This document shows positions 11,973 to 24,106 of a DNA stretch of 64,000 bases, piece by piece. This DNA comes from Phycomyces blakesleeanus NRRL 1555(-). Lineage: Eukaryota > Mucoromycota > Mucoromycetes > Mucorales > Phycomycetaceae. Every line of letters begins with the position of its first letter. Positions within the stretch are counted from its first letter, which is position 1. The notes under the pieces are model-generated. The model saw nothing but the letters and a program-made list of their open reading frames with translations, was not told the origin of the DNA and made no database searches. Both the position numbers and the translations under genes were made by a program. The stretch lies in NCBI RefSeq assembly GCF_001638985.1, contig NW_017265140.1, forward strand, positions 1,674,001 to 1,738,000, given 5' to 3'.

Positions 11973-12951
11973 CATCGGGCCAGACTGCATCGCGGAGACA
12001 GCTAAGCACCCAGAGATAATTTTCTTCTGTCTCATGCTCTACCCAAGCACCGGCAATTGGATACGTCTTTAAAGTAGTATGAGGGTTTCCACTCACATTG
12101 CTAGTACCAACAATGTTGACATAAGTCATTCGATGACTATTTGTCTTATATGTGGCATCAATAATGACAGTCTCAGGCATTCTTCGTGCCTCATTGATCG
12201 CATCCTGATGCACAAAGAAGACCATATTCACTTGATTGTCTTCTGTATTACCGACAGAATACCTGACATGGAAGTCAAGATCTTGCAGAGTGGTGATAAA
12301 ATCAAACATCTCCTTTCCTTTTTCCGATTTTCCGAAATGTTGCTTTATATTAGCAATGTTATGGCGAACAATGTTTGTATATCCATTTATCTTCAAACTG
12401 TTGAAGATGGTGAATACATCGTCATTGTTCTCCAGATGCTTAACCACAAGCGCCATTGCCTCAGGCGAGAGCTTGCGTTGCATAGCATATGCTCTGCGGT
12501 CTTCTTCGATGGGGTGATTATGCTCTGCCTCACGGGAGCGCACAGTGAGCTTTCCGCCCTTCTTGGTGTTGGCATACATGAAGCAAGGGCAGCCATGCTT
12601 CTGCGTATCTTTTTCGCGCTTTCTCTCCCATCCAGGAAGAGTTTCACCCATAACTGATGTTTTGGAAGCAACCTTCTCGGCTTTTCTGGTATCTCTATAT
12701 TCGCCAGAGTGCTTGCAAATCAATTTGATGCGAGAGCTTGATGCATATTCAGTAGTGAGAGCAATGTTATGCTTGACACCATATGCTTTGGCAGCTTCTC
12801 GAACAGCTACGACTGAAGAGAATTCTCTTCCAACAAGAAAAATTGAGTTGAACTCAGTCAAGGCAGCATTGTACTTCTTCGACGTCTCGCTAACAATGAC
12901 AAAGTCGTTGGTGTTATTAATGTTGTTAATGTTGCTCATGTTAAATGTCAA
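9885..12951 (-). CDS. MULE transposase fused to a C-terminal OTU cysteine protease domain
   Basis: Five exons: 12951-11588, 11508-11331, 11269-10978, 10903-10566 and 10509-9885, about 930 aa. Exon 1 carries an N-terminal Cys/His region (CPCFMYANTKKGG, EAEHNHP) resembling FAR1/WRKY-GCM1 DNA-binding folds. The MULE core follows: VIIDATYKTNSHRMTY and DFFITDNEKALRNAI give the two Asp, and exon 2 supplies the Glu in NRAESAHSSLK. Exon 3 ends in a SWIM-like C-x-C...C run that lacks a clear final His. Exon 4 is a linker. Exon 5 is an OTU domain: EADGNCGYRAIA supplies the Cys and NHFLLAK the likely catalytic His. The only lesion is an A6 run near 10710 that puts the linker out of frame by one base; all splice phases agree if that run is one base shorter. 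An Asn run (GTT repeat at 11938-11972) follows the second catalytic block region. The start could also be the ATG 12 bases further in. Confidence 0.85.
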
Positions 12952-13020
12952 AAAAAATTATGCACTGATGTTGTAGTAAAAAAGAGCAGTGATTTAATTG
13001 GCAATCTGGAGGATAATTTA

Positions 13021-13332
13021 TCTGATCCCTCCAAAAAAAATGCGTGTAACATGCAAAACTAATTATATGTGATGTCACATCTAGTTCTTCAATTTGCTCG
13101 CTTTTGCATGTCTTATCAGTATCCAATTTGTTGGTAACACTCCCAAAAGTCAATTATAGGTGACGTCACGTTTAATTCTTCAATTTGGTTGCTTTTGCAT
13201 GTCTTATCAGTGCTCGATTTGTCAGTAACACTCCCAAAGGCCAATTACAAGTGACGTCACGTTTAATTCTCCCTTTTGGTCTTTTTTTACATGTCCGACC
13301 CTAATTTTTCTTGCATGTCCATATAGATCCCC
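13021..13332 (-). repeat. Right TIR of MULE-1
   Basis: Inverted copy of 9295-9604 with a few differences. The CRE-like palindromes lie at 13070-13077 (TGATGTCA), 13161-13168 and 13252-13259 (TGACGTCA), again 91 bp apart. Both ends keep the unit structure, so the array predates this insertion. Confidence 0.85.
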
Positions 13333-13441
13333 ATAATTTTCTAGAATTACAAAGAATTCTGCAATGTCACCGCACTGCCGGACAACCGAAATGTGTTTAA
13401 CATTGATTATTACTATAACATTTTATGTCAATTCAATACAA

Positions 13442-13513
13442 TCCTCAATGGTCTAGTGGCTAGGATCCGACGCTCTCACCGTCGTGGCCGGGGTTCAATT
13501 CCCCGTTGGGGAA
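13442..13513 (+). tRNA. tRNA-Glu (anticodon CTC)
   Basis: The acceptor strands TCCTCAA (13442-13448) and TTGGGGA (13506-13512) pair with one G-T wobble. The anticodon stem CGACG/CGTCG encloses the loop CTCTCAC with anticodon CTC. The T arm carries GGTTCAATTCC. No intron is seen. The genomic sequence continues CTACCTTTT, a short pol III terminator. No CCA is encoded, as expected in a eukaryote. This is the only non-transposon gene I can support in the window. Confidence 0.95.
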
Positions 13514-14740
13514 CTACCTTTTAATCGGATGTCTTGCGATGCATTATGTGTCGTGCTTAATTTTTGTGATACAAGTTTTAGCTGTCAAGTCTCGATCTGT
13601 TATTTCTTTTCTGGCACTTGAACCAAGTCGCAGAATCAATACCACTGGGGATCTTTAAGTTTTTAAGAATAGTTTTTAGATAAGAATCAAGACACTTTTT
13701 ATTAAATGTATTTCTTGACTATTTCACCACAGCAGATTTTTTTGTGTAATCTTGTTCCTTAAAAGGATTCTTGTATACGGGGCGAATTTTGCCCATAACA
13801 GGAAATTCATTTTTTTGGGGGACTGAAAAGTGGGGGGATGGGGGGACTACTCTCGGCCAATAGATTTCGATTAAAAAATGTACTGCACAATTTCAAAAAT
13901 GGTTCAAATTTTTAATTTGTTTCAAATAATTTTGGGTTGTAAAAAATTTATTTTTTATTTTCGAAAAAAATTAGGCTAAAAAAAAGCTAGACTGGACCAT
14001 AAAATCCACAGGCAGTAGCACACCAGTATATTCGTACCACTAGAAACACTAGTAGTATAACTGTTTGTACTTATGCCTGTAAATTACGTGATCGGTTTGC
14101 TGCAAACTACTATGTCTAGCTAATCCAAGAGACCCGGTGCCAGAAATTCCAATAAACCCAAAGAGCATAAAGATTTGAATTTCGAGAAAAGCTAAAGCAG
14201 AAGAACTAATAATTAGTAATTAAACTTAGTTATATATATTTAACAGAATTTTACCTTTGACTCTATTAAGGCATTTGCAATAAAAGGCAGCCAAATCTCT
14301 GCAAGTGAGGAGTAAATAATTAGTCTTCTGTTGCTTTGTAAGAGGAACATGTAGTTATTACCTCTTTATTGATTTACTGAGATGATGAAAAACTAATTTA
14401 TAAACTAGAATTGTATGATTAATAAACACAATGACATAAAAAACTTTGATAGCATAAATACCTTTGAGCTTACGGTCTTTAAGCAAAATTCTGCTTCTAT
14501 AAATACTATAAGCATACTGGAATATCTTACAAATAGAAGCTCATGCAAATAATAAATATTTTGTGGAAAAGTAAAATGAAAAAGAAGACAAAAACAGGCG
14601 ATATTTTCTTAAAAGAAAAGAAGTAAAAAAAATTCTAATTGGTCCGCTGACATTAAATATCGATCTTTCCACATTTTATAAATTCAATTATTTTCGCAAA
14701 GTCATTTTCCCCCCTTTGTTTTTACAATCAATTTACTATT
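13514..14740. other. Gene-free interval upstream of element B
   Basis: AT-rich with no recognisable ORF. A G-rich patch at 13815-13850 (CTGAAAAGTGGGGGGATGG) resembles the inner part of the element C terminal repeat (CTGAAAAATGGGGGG) and may mark the left end region of element B. I could not find its inverted partner downstream. Confidence 0.35.
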
Positions 14741-17700
14741 ATGCAAAAGAATACAAGACAAGAAACATATAAAATCGTTAAGACTCGCCCCCCTAAAAGG
14801 CAAGGCGAACTTAACTTTAGCATCAATTCAGGTGTTTTTACCTGCTCTGAATGCGAAAAAGAGTTCGAAAAGCCTTGGTTACTGAAAAGGCATTCGAAGG
14901 TTCACCATATAAGTAATCAAATGGCAACCAATACTGTACTCAACAAACCCGAGCAGGTCGAATTGATAGTCGAGAACACTATTCTGGATGCTAATGCATT
15001 TGATTACTTGAGTGACGAAGATGACTCCTCCAGTATTGGGGATGAAGAAGACAATATTGTAGACGAGGAAAACGATATTGTCGATAATTTCTTTGATATT
15101 GAAATGAACAGTAATCCAGTTTTCAACGCGTTCTCTGACATGTTTTCTTCTGCTGCTGCTGCTGATGAGGTATCAATGACCGATGATGACTCTGAGATCC
15201 CGGAAGAAGTCTTTGAGACAATTGGCGCTGTAAATGACCCTACAAGCTGTTATCCTTTTCGCGATCTTCAAACCATGATCCTTTTCGCTTTTATCGATGG
15301 GGATAATGACATGATCTCCCAGCGAATGTTGAAGAAGATACTGCTTGCGATGAACTTGATCATTAAGATCCAGCAAGAAACTCCCATAGGAAGAACATTT
15401 AAGTTACCTCGTTTGGATGCTCTTTTAAATTATCAGGCAAGAAAGAAGTCCAAGATGCCTGTCTTTCCTTCACAAAGAATATCAGTACCTGGATCAAACG
15501 GGAACGCATTCGCCCACATTAACCTTCCGTCCGACCACTTGAGATTTCTTATGGCAAACCCAAAGAAATCCAAGTTGATCTCGTCCATGCCCGATCGTAC
15601 CCCAAACCAATCGATCTGTTTGGAACAAGGTGAAAAGTGGAGAACCCACCATCTCTTTCAGCAGCCTATGCACACTGTAAATGGTATAGATGTCTGGTTT
15701 GGAAACATCGTTTACTTGAAGACAAACGATTGCAGCATCCGCTTTTTGGTTGAATCGTTCCACACGGCAAATAAAAACATTTTTGCGAGAGGGTATCTGG
15801 TCAGAGCGATTTCGATTGTATGCTATGGCGTTGAGGTTGCTGTTACCGATCTTAGAGTAGAGCAGATCTCTCACGTTGACACCACTCCTGTTGAAAGAGA
15901 TCACTACTACAGTATCTCAAGTAGCCTTACCAGATTGAGTCCTGCTCATGACTTTCTTCTTTTTGGAGTTCATCCAATGAAGAAGCCTATGCCTCTTTCT
16001 GTTTTGCCCGGTAATGTAGATCGCGATGCAGTGTTTTACAAAGTTAGGATTGTTTCAATCATCCTTTTTACAGACGACACTTCCGGCAATCGTTCAAAGC
16101 AGTACAATCCGTTTGAAAGCTGGTTAATGAGATGCGCTGCCTTGCCTTTAAGGATCGAAATTCGATAGCAAACATCCAGTTTCTTTCTACAATCCCTAAG
16201 AAAGATGGTGCAAATGGTATGTCTCTTCTGCCAGCAATCGTTGATGACTTTAAGAAACTCGAGAAAGGTGTAAAAATGTTCTCCGCTGAAGACAATGAGT
16301 ATGTTCTGGTTGTTGCTCCCATCCTTTGGATTGAGGCTGACACGCCATGTCATTCGGAACTTTGCGGATTGCTTGGGCCGGCCACCACATTTCCTTGCAG
16401 AAGATGCTACATCGAACTTAGACGTGCAAAAGACTTTGTGAAGGACTTGTCCTACTTCTGTGAGTGCCATGAGAGACGAACTCGAGAGCACTATGTTCTT
16501 GCAAACTCGTCACCTGGCAGAGACACTGAGATCTCAAATGCTCCGAAAATTGGAATGAACACACCTGCAAACGAGATAAGCTTTAGAGATCGTTTGACTG
16601 GCCGCTTATTAGAATTGCAGTCGTTTGATCCAGAAAAGGATACACCAGTGGAAATCCTCCACACGATACTTCTTGGTGTTGCAAAGTATATGGTAATTGA
16701 CTTGGTTAAGGTCGTGCTTAAGAATGACACAGCCACAATAGCAAGACTTTCAGAATTCTTGACAGATTACACGCGATCAACTGGTCTATCAAGAAAGTTC
16801 ACCCGAAACTTGAGACATAGTGGTTCATTCCTCGGTAGAGATTTCAAGGTTCTGCTTCAAATACTTCCTGTAATTCTGATTACAGAATTCTCTGGAAATC
16901 ATGAGCTAGACCTTGTAATACCATGCTTTGTTGAACTTGGCCGATTGTGTTCTCTGGTATTCGTTCGTCAGGTGACATCAGACTTTGATAACTATATTAT
17001 CAGAGTAGATAATGCAGTGAAGCGCTTGATCAGAACATTATTTGACTACGATAAAGGAACCAAGAACGAGCTCTACAAGGCATATTGCACCAAGCCGAAA
17101 GTTCATTACTTGACACATCTCAAGGAAGATATAATTCGTTTTGGCCCAGCCCTCAATTATGAAACAGAAAAGGGCGAACAGTTCAATAAGCACATTCGCG
17201 AACATCTGTTTCATACAAATCGCCAAAACACTTCCAGGGATGTTTGCCTAAAGTTTGCAAAGCAGGTAGCATTGCAACATGTAATTGACAGCGGGTTGTG
17301 GATTAATAGCTCTGGCAACCGAGAGAAGTCTGGAACTGGAATAGAGAGGTTCATTAAGGACAACAATGAATCTTTGTTCTATTACACCTTCTTTGGCGAC
17401 TCGAGAGAGCTAAAGGACAACAACGACACTGGAGATATTGAAGATGACGCCGTCCAAAACAACAGTTTTGGCGCGTTTGTTTTTAAAGATGATCCAATCT
17501 CTCGCCCTCGGATAGGACTTGTCTCAGGCTCTGTTGTTAAGTTTCTTAGCATTGTTCCTCGTACGGATAATGACAGAAACAATAACTATGCCAAGGCTGT
17601 AATGACAGGTGAGCATTCTGATGTTGCTAACATGAATCTCGTTTGTAAGTTAGATTTGCACATTTTCCGCAACCCATTTTACATTGTAAATTTGAGCAAG

Positions 17701-17748
17701 TTTGGTTCCTACTGGTTCATTTTCAATAATATTCTTTTTGATGAATAA
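14741..17748 (+). pseudogene. C2H2 zinc-finger transposase of element B (DDTSGN family), one frameshift
   Basis: The first frame (14741-16168) starts with basic residues and a C2H2 finger near residues 35-57 (CSECEKEFEKPWLLKRH). A very acidic linker and a conserved globular region follow (QGEKWRTHHLFQQPM, VNGIDVWFGN). It reaches the signature DDTSGNRSKQYNPFESWL and ends in a stop at 16168. The overlapping second frame (from 16132) continues the same protein: MSLLPAIVDDFKKLEKG, VVAPILWIEADTPCHSEL, CRRCYIEL, VEILHTILLGVAKYM, NYETEKGEQFNKHIREHLF. The homologue in element C reads straight through, so a small indel near 16150-16165 explains the break. I place it in the CACTA/Plavaka-like (CMC) group with moderate confidence; the motif DDTSGN is the best diagnostic. 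Intronless here, whereas element C has two introns near the N-terminus. Confidence 0.75.
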
Positions 17749-18720
17749 AATGATGCTACTTCTTTATTATTATTATAATTATTATTTGAACCTTCTGTTT
17801 TTTTCTTCTCAACATCAATTTTTTTGCGTAATTTCTGTGAAGTCATTTTTTGGTTACTCAAACCAACCCCCAACTTTCCTTAATAAATCCTTTGTCTCAC
17901 TTGAACACTTTCTGACTTCCCTAACAGTTTTTTTTCTTACTTTAAAAGCCCACAAGTAGTACTGAACTTAATTTTATCCTTTATTCGGATGAAAAAAATT
18001 GAGTACGAAAACAAATTACAATATTTTGGCCTCTAAGCCAATCATATTGCTTAGGTGCCAATTTTCACCCAAAATGATAACAAAAATCTCTGGTGGTGTT
18101 ATACAAAATGATAATTGATTTCTGACTAAAAGAATAGCTACGATAATATGTCTTAGATGCTTGTTGTCCAGTAATATCTTCTACAAGTATATTCACTATA
18201 TTAAACATCTAAAACATAGACTGAATGATAAAATCGACTGATGTGCTCTTTTTTTAAAAAAAATGTTTTTTTAAAATTCTGAAATTTTAATATCTTGTAG
18301 CTGGAATTTTAAAAATGAGACAATTTTTTTTCTGAAATTATGTTGCTATAGGCAATATAAAGATATTGCCTTTTTTGGAAATAGTACTATTTCTAATTAA
18401 TATATACAGTTTGTATGTGTAGCTGAAATATTGTCATGCAGCTATATTTGTGTAATGAGTGTTTTGGCACAATGCTATATTTTTGCACTTTCACTCCCAC
18501 AGTCAGGGTTCAAACCTGGGTTGTAGTCTTTTTTTTATTTCATTAAAAATTAAACATTATTATATTTATGTGACTGTAGGTAGTGTATTTATTTATGATG
18601 GCTAAATAAAACAGTCTAAATATTAAAATTTTTGAAAATAATATAAATATCTTTTTTTTATTATTTCTTTCATTCTTTCTTTCAATATTTATATTTTATT
18701 TTTATTTTTGATTATTTAAT
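17749..18720. other. Gene-free interval between element B and the Merlin relic
   Basis: AT-rich with no recognised gene. It contains an isolated T-arm-like sequence near 18500 (GGGTTCAAACCTGGG) with no convincing rest of a tRNA. Confidence 0.4.
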
Positions 18721-19529
18721 ATGCCCAGCTATTTTCAGCCAATAGATATTTCAATCATATCGGACTTTGAAGAAATTCATAAAATTATTAAGTCTAAGAA
18801 AGCTTCTGCTATGTAAGTTGTATTAATCAATAATGCTTTAAATATATATTAATTATAATAATATATATATATATTTTATATTATAGTTATCTGAAAGAAA
18901 ATAATATTTTCTATGAGCAGATATCATGTCGCAATGGATGACCTATGACTTTACAGTGACATAATAGTAGAGAGAAGTTTTACTAGAAGTGCAATTCCAG
19001 AAGCTGCTGCAACAGAAGTGAAATGTTTATTAGAAAAGCTACTATCTTTTCTTTTAAAAAGATGGCTTTAAATACTATGATATATCTTATTTGGTGTTTC
19101 ATCTTGAATCATCCACTGAATAAGATTGAAGAAGCAACCAAACTGAGTGCAAAGACAATTGATACTTTTATGGCAGATATTCAAAAAGCCATTTGTCAAC
19201 ATATTAGTAGTAATGACACTTTGATTGGTAAGTAGAATATAATATATGTTTTATTAATAAATTCTAATAATATAATAGGAGGAGAAGGAATTACTATTGA
19301 AATTGATGAATCTAAATTTGGAAAACGAAAGTATAATAGAGGACATAAAGTTGAAGGTGTTTGGGTTCTGGGGGTGTTGAGCAGACATCAGAAAGAAAAA
19401 TATTTTTGGTGGCTGTATCAAACAGAACAGCTGACAATCTTTTGGATATTATCCAACGTCATATTCTGCCAGGCTCTATCATTCACACTGATTGCTTTAA
19501 ATCATACAATCAGTTAGAAACCCTGGGAT
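18721..19529 (+). pseudogene. Merlin (ISXO2/IS1016-like) transposase, 5' half
   Basis: Exons 18721-18812, 18887-19227 and 19279 onward. Exon 2 keeps the outline of the Merlin N-terminal zinc ribbon but has several stops. It then reads KTIDTFMADIQKAICQHI. Exon 3 has the catalytic start ITIEIDESKFGKRKYNRG, then EGVWVLGGVEQTSERK and IHTDCFKSYNQLETLG, giving the first two acidic residues. It breaks at 19529, where element E begins (CACTGCAAAAGG). The reading frame resumes without loss at 27108. This is an old copy, already carrying stops, and the split is secondary. Confidence 0.85.
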
Positions 19530-20343
19530 CACTGCAAAAGGAGAGTGGATTTGGTCGAATTTTATTTTTTGAATTTTGGCAAAATTTGGAAAAATATTTC
19601 AAACACTATCGGTTTTCAATATATTTTTTCTTTGAGATGGGAATTCGCAATTTTTTCTGATTATATTAAATAAACACAGATACAAACACAAATATTTATT
19701 AATTAGGCAATAAATTGCACAATTGTCTTAAAAAATATATGTTTCAATTGACTTGGCAGAAAAATAAAAAATAAAAATAAAATATTAAATGTTAAATGTG
19801 GTATTTAATTATTTTTCTGGAAGGAAAAACTTGTTGTTACAGATGCACCTAATTTAGACTCCATAATATTTTTATTGCATTGCAAAAAATACCGATTTTT
19901 ATTAGAATATAATAATGTATGATATGTGACTTATTTTTAATAAGAAAGTATATCAAAAAAAATTGAAAAAAAGAGCAAGAATTGATGTCATAAAAAACAC
20001 AAGAAAAAGAAAATCCAATAAAGGCCACTTGCCAAAATGAGCGAGAATTGATCTCATGTTAAAAAAACGCAAAAGAGAAAAACTACGCCATTATATCAGT
20101 GATTATTAAATTGAAACCCCATTAATAATCAGGCACACTTTTTTTAAGAAAAGATCGCTGTATCAAAATCCATTTGTAATTCTTACTAATAAGGATGATA
20201 AGCTCAATGTAGTTAATGACATAGTGAACAAGATATATCAACTCATTATTAATGACAAAAATAAGAGACATATAAAAGATAAAAATAAAATATAGTATAC
20301 ACCTCTTTATTATTTTATTATTATTAATATTATTCTTACTGTT

Positions 20344-23300
20344 ATGAATTCTACAACTAAAACCTGCACTGTTATATGTACATGTTTATCATGTACCAAA
20401 AATGCAATTGGCGGAATTTTGCAAAATGCACAGACCTTTAAGCGTCATAATAATGATGATAAGTTATTAGACATTGGCCCAAAAAATCGAGGTAAATGAC
20501 ATTTGAGTAGTATGCACATTACTAGATAAATTGTAATCTAATATTTTTTTTTGTTAATTATCAGTTAATACAGAAGTTGTCGAAGAAGAGACAGACGTTG
20601 AGATGGTAGATGTATCTGAAACATCGATTGATTGTGAGTATAAAATTTCTTTTTAATAAATCATAATTTAGATAGCTAATAGTCTGGTTTTACTATAGAA
20701 GAAGATAATTATTCTATTGTATCAGCCAAAACTACCGTACAGAGTGTACCTTTTTTGAGAGAAGACGAGATTTTTCAATTCGAAGAGTCTGATGTTGAGA
20801 CAACATCATTGGCTTCTGACAATGACGATCCTGATTCAAGCGATGAGTCTGAAGATGAGAGCGAAGTTGAGGTTGCCGGTGTTGAAGATTTTGAAGACAT
20901 GGTTGCTTCTGGTATGCATACATTTAAAAAAGAAATATACATAAATTGTGTTACAAATAATTAACAGAAATACTTGCCTTTGTAGTTGCTTCTTTGAAAA
21001 TTCATGAAATATCTCAAACAAGCCAATTCATGGCTCTATTTGGCATTATCTTTCAGGCGTTTTACTTGGTTCAAGCAGGTGGAACTGCTATGTTGAAATT
21101 CTTTTGCCATCTTCTTGTTGCCTTTGATAAGAATGCCAATCTCCCACTCACCATTGATGCATTAAAGACTATGACCGGCTTCAATTTCATGACAAAAAGC
21201 ATTGTCAAATACACCGTCTGCAACAAGTGCTTTGCAATTTACCTACCAGGCAATCGCTAACCAAATTGCACATTCGAAAAATACACAACCACACCACCAA
21301 CATACTGTGAAAATCCTCTTTTCTCTGACACCGAAGCTGATCGCGCTGTCCCTCTCATGGTTTTCCCATACAACTCGCTCAAGAATGCATTGGCACAGCA
21401 TTTCTCCAAACCTGGGTTTGAGCATCAAATCGTTCAATGGAGATCAAGGGAAACCGTAAACAGTATCTTGTTAGACGTCTATGATAGTGCAATGTGGTCT
21501 GAGCTCCTTGACGAAGATGATGAGCCTTTTGTGAATCACGACCATTCTTTGATGTTGACATTGAATGTGGATTGGTTTCAACCGTTCGAGGGTTGTACAC
21601 ATGCAAGTGGGGTCTTGTATCTGTCAATGAACAATCTGCCTAGGGAAGAAAGAATGAAGCCAGAAAACATTATCCTTGTCGGTGTCATGCCTGGTCCAAA
21701 GGAAGCGAAGATCGACCAGATGAACAACTTCTTGGAACCTCTGGTAGACGAGCTGGTAGAGTTATATGGCAGCATAACTATGAAAACTCCAGAGTTCCCT
21801 AATGGTACTAGTATCCGCGCTGCTCTTATGTGTGTTGCTTGCAACATACCTGCTGCAAGAAAGACTGCTGGATTTACAGGATTTGCAAGTACAAACGCCT
21901 GTCACATATGCAAGCTTCATTTCACTGTTGTTGCTGGAACAAGTAATATCAATTATTCTGGATTCGATTATGAGAACTGGGTCTCCCAAACAAAAGAGGA
22001 AAATGCAAACGAAGCTGAGATATGGTTCTGCGCAGAATCTGATGCAGAGAGAGCTGTTTTGGAGAAGCAGCATGACACCCATTTTTCCAAGTTGCATCGC
22101 CTACACTACTTTGATCCCATCTGATGCACGATTGTTGATCCCATGCACAATTTGTTTCTTGGGACAGCAAAGCGTATGATCAGTGTTTGAAAGACCTGAG
22201 GTATCTCCCAACTGCTGTTCTCGTCCATATGCAACGTCTTGCTGATGATATTCTTATGCCTCCTGGGTATGCCGTTTTATCAACAAAGATTGAATCTGGT
22301 TTCCTGTATATGAAGGCAGACGAGTGGCAATTGTGGTGTCTGATTTATTTGTTGGTGGTACTAAAAGACGCTTTGCCTGAAGACGACTACAAAAACTGGA
22401 CTCTCTTTGTAAAAGCATGCTGAAAGTTGACCAGTCCTTCAGTCACATATTCAGAAATTGACAGTGCACACCAGCTCCTTGGAGAATTTGGAAAAGAGTG
22501 TGAGACTCTTTATGGAGAGAGCAGCATCACGCCAAATATGCCCTTGCATATGCACTTGCATGAGTCAATGCTTAATTTTGGTCCGGTATACGCATTCTGG
22601 CTGTATAGCTTCGAGAGATACAACGGCAAGTTGAAGAACATCAAGACGAACCGTTGCAATGGTCTTGAGGTCACCTTCATGAGAGTCTTCCTGGAGAAAA
22701 CATTCATTGGTAGCTTTCTTCGAGCGTATTCTACCAATCTTTTATCACCACTGATAGAGTTCCTTGAGGGGGTTGCCCAAGTAAAATCAAATTCCAACAG
22801 CTCTTCTCCCTTGAATTTGGATGCTGGCCACCCTCCTGTGTTGCCATTTAGCTTAGCAATGTTCCAGCAAGCTGCTACAAATCCATGGTACAATGTCACT
22901 GGAAGTGAGGCCTTGCCCCCGACCACATTGCCAATCAAGTTGCAGCCTTTGACTATGATGAAGGATGATCACTATCAGTGGTTATTTGGATTCTATGTCA
23001 AGGCTTACCGGAGTACAAGTGTTTCCTTCTGTGTGGTAGGGAGAATCCCAATTGGTGAGGATGTATTTGTGAACAATCGGATTCAAAAGGTGAAGAAGAT
23101 TTTGTTGCTGGGGCAAGAGTACTGCAGTGGTAAAAAGAAGAAGCGTGGGTCTTTTGTGAGGGTATTGTTTCTTGAGAGAACAAATGACGATGTATCTGAA
23201 TTCCCTGGTCAAATAGAGTATTTATTTACTTATTCCATCAAGATTGGTGGAGTCAAATGAGTGTCAACGTTCGCATTCATTAAATGGTTTCCCGCCTACC

Positions 23301-23491
23301 ATTCAAGTAGTCATCAGCCATTAGCTGATCAAGGTCTACAGTTGTGGGACAAGGGATTTATGGAAGAAGATGCTTCGTGCATTGTTCCAGTGCATCGTCT
23401 GCATTCGTGCTTTGCGTTGACTACGCATAAAATGCAGAGTGGGACGCAAAAGCACCTGGTTATTCCACTGCCTAGAAAAGTAGTCACATAA
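20344..23491 (+). pseudogene. Tnp2-type transposase of element E, decayed
   Basis: Exon 1 (20344-20491) is 148 nt, the same length as in element A, and carries CTCLSC plus a following His. Acidic exons follow at 20565-20633 and from 20699 (DDPDSSDESEDESEVEV). Joining exons 2 and 3 would create a stop, so that junction is damaged. The long exon shows RFxYLVQAGGTAMLKFF-like helices and then the core: LNVDWFQPFEGCTHASG, VMPGPKEAKIDQMNNFLEP, ACNIPAARKTAGFTGF, C-x2-C (CHIC), VDPMHNLFLGTAKR, MKADEWQLWC, NMPLHMHLHESM and LYSFERYNGKLKN. Stops occur near 21258, 22122, 22188, 22421 and 23258. The copy is clearly inactive but still aligns end to end with the C' and F copies. Confidence 0.85.
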
Positions 23492-23499
23492 AAAACAAA

Positions 23500-24106
23500 A
23501 AAATAACAACTATTTAGGTTACCAGTATAAATAATTATAATACGAGTTTTTTGACTGTAAAAAGGTTTAGCTTTATTTATCTCTGTATTCTTATTTAGTT
23601 TTAACATTACTTCTTTATTAAGTATTTAAAAGAGCAATAGTAAATTATATTACCAGTTTTTTTTTTAACTATTAACGAATAGTAAAAACCATTATTTATT
23701 TCTCTTGCTTTTATCAATAATATAAAAGACAAAAAAACTTGTATATTTAATACTCAACATTTACCATTTTCTTAGCCTTTATTACATATTCTTGCTAATA
23801 TCGGTATTATAATTTCCAATAAAAAAAACGAGGATAAAACAATCAGGGTTATATAATTAAATAATTGCTTTGTATATATATTTTTTTTATTAATTGGCTT
23901 TAAAATAAAATAAAATAAAATAAAATAATAATTTATTATTTTGATTCTTGATTTTGTCTTTTTCTTTTTCCTTTTATTTATATATTAATTGCTTCTCATC
24001 TTGACAATACCACCTGATTATATTTTACCACTTCGTCCCACATCATTCAATACAATCAATAAAAATCATTAAAGTACTATATGCACTTTGTAAACAAAAT
24101 AACGAT
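23500..24106. other. Intergenic spacer between the convergent genes of element E
   Basis: About 0.6 kb of AT-rich sequence with a TAAAA-type repeat (23905-23927). It separates the 3' ends of the transposase and the accessory gene. I see no further gene. Confidence 0.6.

Larger units (their letters stand above)
9295..13332. mobile_element. Mutator-like element MULE-1 with long TIRs
   Basis: A 4.04-kb element bounded by long, highly similar inverted repeats (9295-9604 and 13021-13332), each starting GGG. It is flanked by the direct repeat ATAATTTT at 9287-9294 and 13333-13340, an 8-bp target duplication as expected for MULEs. The whole interior is one minus-strand gene for a MULE transposase with a C-terminal OTU domain. 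The right end lies only 109 bp from a tRNA-Glu gene. The outermost five bases after GGG differ between the ends, so the exact terminus rests on the target duplication. Confidence 0.85.

Noticed and set aside
9474..13153. Near-identical small ORFs at 9474-9731 and 12941-13153 as a duplicated gene
   Set aside because: They are simply the inverted terminal repeats of MULE-1 read in an open frame; the encoded sequence ends where the repeat ends.
16132..16168. Programmed ribosomal frameshift in element B
   Set aside because: The paralogue in element C encodes the same region in one frame and no slippery heptamer with downstream structure was evident.
18480..18540. T-arm-like GGGTTCAAACCTGGG as part of a tRNA or SINE
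   Set aside because: No A box, acceptor stem or anticodon arm at the right distance, and no second copy seen in the window.
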